Source: Diphasiastrum complanatum
Lineage: Eukaryota; Streptophyta; Lycopodiopsida; Lycopodiales; Lycopodiaceae
Length of the DNA stretch: 28,985 nt
Assembly: GCA_029204225.1 (NCBI GenBank)
Contig: MU836440.1
Coordinates: 1 to 28,985 of the forward strand
Direction: 5' to 3'
The notes under the pieces were generated by a model. The model was not told where the DNA came from and did no database searches. It saw only the letters and a list, made by a program, of their open reading frames with translations. Made by a program: the position numbers and the translations under genes. Positions 21,540 to 28,985 of the stretch are shown piece after piece (positions within the stretch are counted from its first letter, which is position 1; each line of letters opens with the position of its first letter).

Positions 21540-22500
21540 AATTCGTACTTCATGCTCTCAGAACTATCTTCATAGAGAAATGTACATCTGAACTAGAAAC
21601 CCTAAACGTGGTTATGAGATTCTACGTCCGTCGAGTCAGGAATTGGTTACATTTAGTGAAAAACAGTCAGAACCTCAAAAAGGAGGTGTCCACAGGTTTG
21701 TGGGCTCGACACAAACCCACAGGACCATTTTTAGCTCAATTTTGACGCCGTTTGTCCTGAAACGACCTTTTTGACGAGGGGAATGCCACTAAATGGACTA
21801 CTTTCCAGCATCCCCGAGAACCGGTCCAGTGTCGCCAAACGAAGTCCATTTTTTAGATCGTTTGTTCCAACCTGTGTTGCACACCGATACAAACCTAACG
21901 CACTAAATCGGACTCCAAATGGTTCAGTACTCATAGCGAAATGTGCATTCAAACCAAAAATCCTAAATGTAGCGCTGGGATTATAGGCCCGTCGAGCCAA
22001 GAATTGGTCGGATTCAGTAAACAACGGTCAGAACTTCGGACGGGAGGTGTTCACAGGTTTGTGGACTCGATACAAATCCACAAAATCATTTGCAGCTCAA
22101 TTTCGATGCCATTTGTCCAGAAACGCCCTTTCTGTCGGGGGGAATGCCACTAAATGGACTTCAGTAAAAAACAATCAAAACCTCGGACGGTAGGTGTCCA
22201 GAGTTTTGTGGGCTCAACACGAACCCACTAGACCAGTTGTTGCTCAATTCTGATGTCGTATGCTTGAGAATGCCCTTCGTGCTAGGAGGAATGCCACTAG
22301 GGCACAATAAATGGACTATTTTTTGGCATTTTTGAGAAGTAGTCCAGTATCACCGAACGGGTTCCGTCTTGCATGTCATCCATTCCATCCAGTGCTGCAT
22401 GTCGAGACAAACCTACATCAATAAATCAGGCTCCAAGCAGTTCAGTATGCACAGAGAAACGTGCGTTCAAGCCAAGAACCCTAAAAGCAGTCCATGGAAT
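21540..22500. repeat. About 360-bp tandem array, partly deleted
   Basis: Landmarks recur: GAAATGTAC at 21577, 21938 and (GAAACGTGC) 22456; CAGTCAGAAC-type at 21664, 22025 and 22172; TGGACTA.TTT.C.GCAT near 21797 and 22313. The first two units are 361 bp apart. One later unit lacks about 214 bp, where TGGACT is joined directly to TTCAGTAAA. Open frames on both strands here are not conserved between units, so it is noncoding. Confidence 0.85.
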
Positions 22501-22595
22501 TGTAAAGATATCGAGTTTTTGAGAAATCAAAGCAAGCACATGCACACTCATACACACATGCACAAATCATACACACACTCACACTCATACACACC

Positions 22596-22795
22596 ATGGG
22601 CCACCCGTCATCAACGACCATCGGCGGGCACACTTCGTTCACGTACATACACACACGTACATGGGCCACCCGTCATCAACGACCATCGGTGGGCACATTT
22701 CGGCCATGTACATACACACACGTACATGGGCCACCCGCCAATGACCATCGACCACCCATCAACAACCATTGGCCACCCGTCATCAACGACCATCA
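22596..22795. repeat. 65-bp minisatellite with shorter derivatives
   Basis: Units start ATGGGCCACCCG at 22596, 22661 and 22726 (exactly 65 bp apart). After the third start the array shortens to partial units of CCACCC.TCATCAACGACCATC. Each full unit carries an (AC)n-like ACATACACACACGTAC segment. Confidence 0.93.
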
Positions 22796-22830
22796 GCTTT
22801 CCTCCTAAACCATCGCCGCTTGCCCGTCAA

Positions 22831-23094
22831 GATTCGAATTTTTCCAAAGACTCAAACTATTCAAAAGACTCAATTTTTTCCGAAGGATCAAATTTTTTTG
22901 AATACTCAAATTTTTTCAAAGACTCGAATTTTTTGAAGACTCGAATTATTCAAAAGACTCGAACTATCCAAAAGACTCGAATTATTCTAAAGAATCAAAT
23001 TTTTTTGCAGTCTCAAATTTTTTCGAAGATTTGAATTTTTCCAAAGAATCGAATTTTCCAAAGACTCGATTCCAAAGGATCGAATTTTTTTGAC
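22831..23094. repeat. 18-bp minisatellite, about 15 copies
   Basis: Units near GACTCGAATTTTTCCAAA run from 22831, nearly all 18 bp, with 17-nt units at 22921 and 23046 and a 14-nt unit at 23063. The plus frame reads repeated DSNFSK-like hexapeptides until the first 17-nt unit shifts the frame. Confidence 0.93.
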
Positions 23095-23440
23095 CGAATA
23101 TTGAGCTTGACAAAGAAGGATTTTTTGACTCTGATCGGATCGGATCGAAGCGGATTTATTCCAACCCTTCGTACTATCAACTCAGAAATCCGACCGACCG
23201 ACAATATCGAATTTTAATGGGTCGGATATTATACATTGGGTCGAAAAGTAATGTAGTATTGAAAAATATAGAATGGGTCAAAAATTTATACTGGGTGAAA
23301 ATATGCACATGGGTCGGATTTATTAGACCCGATCTAGGGTCGAACACGCCTGGATAATTTCCACCTTGATTCGATCCGACCCAGGGTCAGAAAGTCTCTT
23401 TTTTGACAAGGATGACATTAGGTCGAAAAAAATTCGACAT
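23079..23440. repeat. Inverted repeat, arms of about 90 bp
   Basis: Left arm 23079-23170 (ATCGAATTTTTTTGACC..., GGATCGGATCGAAG) matches the reverse complement of about 23340-23440 (GTCGAATTTTTTTCGACC..., GGGTCGGATCGAATC) with substitutions and small gaps. The spacer repeats GGGTCG motifs. This looks like a foldback element, or LTR-like DNA in inverted orientation. Confidence 0.7.
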
Positions 23441-23824
23441 TGGATTTTTCAATCTTCTGAAAAACTTAAGCCTTCTTTTTTTGAGTTTTGTACAACTTTT
23501 AGGATGTTCATTATTGAGGCTGAGCATCAAATTCCAACAAAACACACATACATACCACATGCATGAACAACATATTCACTTTGAACTGTGGGATGCCTGT
23601 TAACAAACATATGCCAACATAGATCGTCGTCAGTCTTTTTATTAAGATACTCCATGTGCTATTGTTGAACATGGTTAAATTTTGACTCCTACTATGGCCG
23701 AGATGTGTGAGATATATTAGATATTTGAGATGCAAGATGTGTGAGATCGGCCACCATCCAAATCATCAACCGCCACCTAGATCGGCCTCCATTGCCCGTC
23801 AACGACGGACACTCTTTACTAGTA

Positions 23825-23832
<8 letters not shown>

Positions 23833-23865
<33 letters not shown>
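23833..23865. repeat. (TA)n microsatellite
   Basis: A TA tract just left of the short palindromic element, as at 16951. Confidence 0.95.
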
Positions 23866-23870
<5 letters not shown>

Positions 23871-23877
23871 ACACTTT

Positions 23878-23984
23878 TATGCATGGGTGAGGGGCCCCAT
23901 GCATACACTTTTTTTACTAAAAAAGATGGGAGGATGATGCATGTATGGGAAAAAGGATGGGTGGCCCTCATCCCCACGCATACA
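23878..23984. mobile_element. MITE-like element, short copy
   Basis: TATGCATGGGTGAGGGG opens it and CCCTCATCCCCACGCATA (mirrored, imperfect) closes it. An internal palindrome TATGCATGGG...CCCCATGCATA (23878-23905) occupies the place of the 400-bp interior of the 17021 copy. Right-hand text (ACTAAAAAA, GATGATGCAT, AAAAAGGATG, GTGGCCCTC) matches the long copy. Confidence 0.65.
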
Positions 23985-24271
23985 TCTAAGAGGCCCACTT
24001 TAAATTCAAATTACCCTTTACCCACACACATATTGTTTTGAAGGGCATGTACATACTTTCATGGTGAAAGGTGTTAAACAAAAGGGACTTTCATTATCAA
24101 ATATTTCACTAAATTTGATGGGCGCTCTAAGGATTTTTTAAATTATCAGACTTTAATGGGAAAGGCTCAAATAAAAATGCATTTCTATGTAGAAAAAATC
24201 AATTGTAAAGGGCTGGGAACGCTTCAAAACGCAGGCCTGGTGGGCCCCTCTCACAAAAACACGCACACACA

Positions 24272-24746
<475 letters not shown>

Positions 24747-24753
24747 CTCCCCC

Positions 24754-25440
24754 TTAATTTGAATCTATGAATGCTTTGACCTTCAAACTTAGTCCTACAC
24801 AAATTTTTGTGTGTGCATCCAAGCTTAATGCTTTAGTAAAAATATCTGCTGTCATACTTGCGTTCGACAGTACTGCAAGTCAATATCTTTTTCGAGAACT
24901 TTGCTTCTGATATAGTGATACTTAATTTCAATGTGCTTACTCCTAGAATGAAATCTAGGGTTGGCTGATAAAGCAATGGCATTTAGATAAGGCTGCATTA
25001 CTCTAGATAGAGCAATCGAAGTTTGCTTGCAATGTTCCATTAAATAGGACCATTGTTGAGGAAGAATGTAAATCTAGAAGTGGATTTATGAGTGGAAGTT
25101 TGCTTGCGATATTCCATTAAATAGGACCATTGCTGAGGAAGAATGTAAATCCAGAAGTGGATTTATGAGTGTCTACATCTCCTGCCCAACTTGCATCTGA
25201 ATAACAACTGAGAATATTGAGTTTGTTGTTGTCAACTGCTCCATAACAAATGCAAAATCCATAGTAGCTTGAAGATATCTCAAAACTCTGATAAGAGTCT
25301 TCCAATGTGTAATACCAAGATTGGTCATAAACTGACTTAAAAAAGTGACTGTGAAAGCTATGTTTGGTCTGGTACAGATCATTATGTGTAGAACAACTGG
25401 TCAAAGAGATCTTGATTCTACCAACAAAGGAATGAACGTG
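24754..25440 (-). pseudogene. Copia RT C-terminus and RNase H, element III
   Basis: On the minus strand, CTRPNIAFTVTFLSQFM and RVLRYLQAT (end of RT) appear near 25385-25270. A frame change leads to SDASWAGDVDTHKSTSGF (RNase H start, near 25200-25160), a 77-bp duplication, then NPRFHSRSKHIEIKYHYIRS and ADIFTKALS. It stops at TAA 24756-24754 next to the polypurine tract. Frameshifts and the duplication destroy it. It is cut off at about 25440, where the element IV LTR text begins on the other strand. Confidence 0.85.
25018..25171. repeat. 77-bp tandem duplication inside RNase H
   Basis: Copies at 25018-25094 and 25095-25171 share GAAGTTTGCTTGC, CCATTAAATAGGACCATTG and the end GTGGATTTATGAGTG, with few differences. 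It interrupts the conserved STSGF region. Confidence 0.92.
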
Positions 25441-26289
25441 AACTCGAAACATTTCTATTCGTAACCAACTCAAAAAGGTTCACAAACGCGAAATTTATCT
25501 TGCAGACAACTCAAAAGATTCAAAAAACAGTTTCTTGTAGAAGCTCATGGCTTTCTTGTTGAAGCTCGAAAGATTCACGAACAAAATCTTGTCGCGAAAT
25601 ATTTTGTTTCTTGTTCAAGCCTTAGATGTCACGAAATTGTCACGAACAATTTGCAAAATCTTTCGGACTGTTCTTCAAGCTCAGCTGTCACAAAACTATC
25701 TCAAACAATTCGCAAAATATTCTAGATTTCTTCTTCAAACTCAAAAATTGTCATCTGTCACGAACAATTCGCAAAAGACATAAATGTCGAAAACAATTCG
25801 CGAGACACGAAGTTGAGACAAAGAGATGGACTGTCGCGAATAATTCGTGAACATAATTTATTCGACCCTGAAAACAGAGCATCTATTTGAATATCAACCG
25901 TCGTAAACGGTTATATATGTACTATTACATCATTGAAAGACCAAAAGACCTATCCTGTAGCAATATAAATACATGTGCACTGCTCGTTGTAACACACTCA
26001 CTCAATCAGAAACACAATAGTGAGATAAGACAGCAAGAGATGTATATTGATGAATCAGATTCAGAGTTATAAATTTTTTTTTTTGATCAATAGTTTCTTT
26101 TTGTCTAAATTGTCTTAAGTTGTCTCTTAATTCTGCATATAATTTTTGCACGCATATTCAATCAAAACTAATATTGTTCTATTAGTACATAGATCAAATA
26201 CACTCCCGATTGAAAACACTGATATTAGTTTGATTTATTCAAACTTGCATCGTGTTCTCTGTGGAAAAATAATTAGTATTTTTTCTACA
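25441..26289 (+). mobile_element. 5' LTR of copia element IV
   Basis: TATAAAT at 25964-25970, R/U5-like text, and the end TTTTCTACA (26281-26289) just before the primer-binding site. The U3 part (25560-25860) holds repeated TCACGAACAATTCGCAAAA-like boxes. The left limit is uncertain: sequence changes from the element III RT near 25440, but no clear TGT start was fixed. Confidence 0.65.
25637..25850 (+). promoter_or_regulatory. U3 box repeats in the element IV LTR
   Basis: GTCACGAACAATTTGCAAAA (about 25637), ATCTCAAACAATTCGCAAAA (about 25694), GTCACGAACAATTCGCAAAA (about 25757), AACAATTCGCGAGAC (about 25792) and GTCGCGAATAATTCGTGA (about 25835) repeat a core at roughly 60-bp then shorter spacing. 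Repeated U3 boxes act as enhancers in some copia LTRs such as Tnt1; a role here is inference. Confidence 0.55.
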
Positions 26290-26290
26290 G

Positions 26291-26303
26291 TGGCATCAGA
26301 GCC
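26291..26303 (+). other. Primer-binding site of element IV
   Basis: TGGCATCAGAGCC immediately follows the LTR end. It differs from the standard copia initiator-Met tRNA site (TGGTATCAGAGC) by one T to C change. Confidence 0.9.
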
Positions 26304-26404
26304 TACGGAATCAAAGTTGATACAGTGGTATCTTCGCATTCCTCTCAGCGTTCTTCATACATCCATTAGTAAGCCGCTATCTGGAGCTTATTCAAAATTA
26401 AAAG

Positions 26405-26860
26405 ATGTCGTCGATCACCAATATTCAAGAAAAAACAACTTAGTTACTTTCTTCGAGCCCTACCCAGGTCATTCCACACAACTCGAACCTTATTGGCAAA
26501 AGATGCGTCAATGACACTTCAAAAGGCAATAGACGGAGTTAAGGAGGAAGAAGAAGCTCGTGAACGTTATGACGACAATGGTGATTCAGAAAATGCTCTA
26601 TTTACTTAGAAGAATAAGTCTTCTAAGAAGTATAAGTTTAAGAGGGAGTCGTCTAAGAAGAATGAGTCTAAGACTAATGAACAACAATCTAGAAAACAAC
26701 AGAAGAATTCTGGTGATAAGAAGATCTGCAACAAATGCAGAAGATCAGGTCACACAGAAGAAAAGTGTTGGCTAAATCCAAAGATTGAATGCATTCATTG
26801 TCATGAATGGGGTCATGTAGTAGTAGACTATTTCAAAATCCTAGAAACAAAAAGAAGCAG
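26405..26860 (+). pseudogene. Copia gag, element IV, internally deleted
   Basis: ATG 26405 opens MSSITNIQEK and stops within twelve codons. The next recognisable gag text, in other frames, is a PRSFHTTRTLLAKDASMTL-like segment (26440-26520), so most of the N-terminal gag is missing. A Lys-rich linker with an in-frame stop leads to zinc knuckle 1 (26727-26768, C-X2-C-X4-H-X4-C intact) and knuckle 2 (26790-26831), whose last Cys is Tyr (TAT 26829). Confidence 0.85.
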
Positions 26861-26984
26861 AATTGATGTGAACTTTCATATTCAAACTATGTCAAAGACA
26901 AAGCAAAATGCTCCAGAGCAGCAGAAGACAGGGCAACAAGGAATTCAGCAGCTTATGTTAGTACTGATCTATGTTGTTTATCTA

Positions 26985-27481
26985 ATTCAATTCGAGAAGT
27001 AGTACTAGATTCGAGAGCCATCTCACATTTTGTTTTCTCGAAACAAATTTTGTTTGAGTACAAGAAGATGAACTATTTGAGATTCATTATACTTGGAGAC
27101 GGTTTTAAACACATGGTTTATGAAACTGGCGTATTATGGCTAGACACAAATCAAGGAGACAAGAAACTGAAGAAAGCTCTCTATGTCCCTACTCTTGATA
27201 AAGATCTATCTGTTGCTAAGATAGTCGATACAGACATGTCAGTAACCTTCACAAAGAACTCTTGTAAACTGTTCGAAGAAGATTCTGATAACCTAGTTGC
27301 TAAAGACAACAAAGAAAATTTTTTTATATCACTTGAATATTTGATCAAAAATCGAACAAGTCAATCAAACTCAGGAATCAATAGATGTACTGTGGCACAA
27401 GAGGCTATGTCACATGAGCATGGAAGCCTTGTAGCAAGCCAACAAAAGTCAGAGAATTCAAGGAGTCAAAATCAAAAGTAG
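26985..27481 (+). pseudogene. Copia protease and pre-integrase region, element IV
   Basis: In one open frame, VVLDSRAISHFVF (Asp codon 27008) corresponds to the aspartic-protease DSGAS motif with Gly changed to Arg (AGA 27014-27016), which should disable cleavage. The frame continues with YETGVLWL, KALYVPTLDKDLSV and TFTKNSCKLF, the GAG-pre-integrase domain usual before copia integrase, and ends at a TAG at 27481. The true integrase N-terminus (WHKRLCHMS) overlaps in another frame near 27395, so a frameshift separates the two. Confidence 0.85.
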
Positions 27482-28440
27482 AGGTATTTGAACTACCTAC
27501 GAATCCTATCTTAAAGGCAAGATGACTAGAACACCTTTCAGTAAGGATGTTTATAAAGCAACTAAGGTACTTGAAATTGTGCATTCAGATATTTGTGGAC
27601 CATACAGAGTATTGTCGTTGGGTGATGCAAAGTAATTCATTACGTTTATTGATGACTTCAGCAAGTTCGCTGTAGTATACTTTATTCGTACTAAATCTGA
27701 AGCTTTTGAGAAATTCGTTGAGTATACGAATTGGGATGAGAAGTAGACAGACAACAAGCTGAAGCAAATTCGCACAGATCATGGGGGTGAGTACATTTCC
27801 AACGAATTCAAAGCTTATTGTACTAATCGATGTATTATGCACACAAAGACTGCATCTTACACACCTCAGCACAATGGAATAGTTGAACGAAGAAATCGTA
27901 CATTGATGGAAGCTACAAGGTGTATGATGGCTCATGCGAAAGAACCAAAACCGTTGTGGACAGAAGTAGTGGCTACATCAAATTATCAAAATCGTATTCT
28001 GAAATCCTCATGAGATATGGTAAAAATCAAAGCCAAATCTTGCACATGTTCGGACATTTGGATGCGTAGTGTATATGCACATACTAGGTAAGCTGAGAAA
28101 GAAACTCGATGATAAGACAAAACAAGGTTTTATAGTAGGATTCGGGTTACATTCGTCATATTATCGTGTTTATGTACCCAAAACTGGCAAGATAAAAGCT
28201 GTTCGAGATGTGACGAAATACATAGCAAACAATGATCTAGTCGACTATGAAATTTTCAAAAATTATTATGAGCTACCAACAACAACAGAAGAAAAACAAG
28301 CAGAAAATGAAAGAGATTTACCAGATTTAGAGGGAGGTCAAGATCGAGTGCCTGACAGACTCGAATCGTCAGTTAAAATTCCAGTAGAAAAGTTTGAATC
28401 AGAATCGAACTCAAAGCTTGCAGAATCGAACTCGAAATGA
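27395..28440 (+). pseudogene. Copia integrase, element IV
   Basis: The zinc-binding part reads WHKRLCH then stops; its two Cys are both Tyr (TAC 27498, TAT 27507, in YESYLKGK). The catalytic triad is intact and in one frame: Asp 27588 (HSDICGP), Asp 27777 (DHGGEY) and Glu 27885 (GIVERRN), with the second Asp and Glu 36 codons apart, the classic D-X35-E spacing. Stops lie between them (TAA after GDAK, TAG after DEK). A frameshift near 28010 moves to the frame of KLRKKLDDKTKQGFIVGF and an acidic linker (28069-28440) ending in TGA. Integrase inserts the element DNA; this copy cannot make it whole. Confidence 0.88.
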
Positions 28441-28985
28441 AAAGATCTGATAGACAATGAAAACCACCAGAAAGGTATGGTCAGGATGTTTTTAATACAG
28501 CCATCGAATTTTGTGGATTCTTTGATGAATCTCAAACATTCAAAGAAGTTGCAGATGGCACAAAACCAGTCGAGTGCAAGTGGATTTATAAGATCAAAAC
28601 ATGTCCTGATGGAGAAAACATCAGATACAAGGCAAGGTTGGCTGCTAAAGGACTTTCACAGCAGTATGGGATCGACTACACTGATACGTTCTCATCGGTA
28701 GTCAAACATACATCAATTTGCTTGTTATTCGCGTATCCAGTGGCTCATGATCTGAAAATCTGTATTGTGAATGAGAAAACTGCTTTTTTGCACACAGAAT
28801 TGAAAGAAGACTTATTCAAGGACCAACCACTTGGTTTTGTAAGCCAAGAATATCTAGAATACAGATAACACATGAATAAAAGCATTTATGGTCTGAAACA
28901 AGCAGCGAGACAATGGTATAGAAAGAAGGATGAAGCACTACGTTCCATAGGCTTCAAACCTCTATTTGCTTAATCAAATGTCTAT
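28441..28985 (+). pseudogene. Copia reverse transcriptase N-terminal part, element IV (cut by the window end)
   Basis: After a RSDR.-KPPERYG linker in another frame, RT starts with VECKWIYKIK, then RYKARLAAKGLSQQYGIDY and CIVNEKTAFLHTEL. The first catalytic Asp of the DVKTAFL motif is Asn (AAT 28770-28772). A TAA at 28866 precedes KSIYGLKQAARQWY. The YVDD motif would lie beyond the right edge. Confidence 0.85.

Noticed and set aside
21731-22024. Open frames on both strands over the 360-bp array
   Set aside because: They are not conserved between repeat units and are on both strands; noncoding.
22831-23094. CRISPR-like array
   Set aside because: Units are contiguous 18-bp minisatellite copies with no unique spacers, in plant DNA.
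27551-27935. Minus-strand frames opposite element IV integrase
   Set aside because: Antisense shadows of the integrase, whose catalytic residues are on the plus strand.

Overview
The window looks like nuclear DNA of a flowering plant. It is AT-rich, intron-rich and dense in CT/GA, CA and TA microsatellites. It carries several decayed Ty1/copia retrotransposons and the 5' end of an EDR2-like (PH/START/DUF1336) gene. No bacterial operons, CRISPR arrays, rRNA or tRNA genes were seen. The species cannot be named from what is visible.

Layout. 1-3960: minus-strand 5' end of an EDR2-like gene. It has two PH-domain coding exons (2546-2376, 966-892), a spliced 5' leader with a CT tract, and three G-boxes at 3829-3913; the rest of the gene lies beyond the left edge. 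The large intron holds copia pol debris. 3960-10460: AT-rich and essentially gene-free, with local tandem duplications, a dispersed repeat family (4195, 4495, 7765), a 16-bp minisatellite and an 80-nt GA tract. 10460-14575: minus-strand copia remnant (gag, protease, RT and RNase H) without integrase; its 3' LTR is directly followed by a primer-binding-site-like sequence. 14640-16180: plus-strand copia debris in the wrong order (RNase H, LTR start, integrase). 16950-24000: repeat-dominated. It has two TA-tract-linked copies of a palindromic MITE-like element, a 137-bp tandem array, most of a series of CT tracts all on the same strand, a truncated plant O-methyltransferase pseudogene running into a 360-bp tandem array, 65-bp and 18-bp minisatellites, and an inverted repeat. 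24276-25440: a CT tract, then the 3' LTR and RT/RNase H end of a third copia element (minus). 25440-28985: a fourth copia element (plus) with LTR, primer-binding site, gag, protease, integrase and partial RT, cut by the right edge.

Only the EDR2-like gene looks like a potentially functional host gene. No cooperating gene system is visible. The main novelty is structural: many short tandem duplications with units from 16 to about 360 bp, same-strand CT tracts, and chimeric copia order. No previously undescribed biological system was found that the sequence can support.
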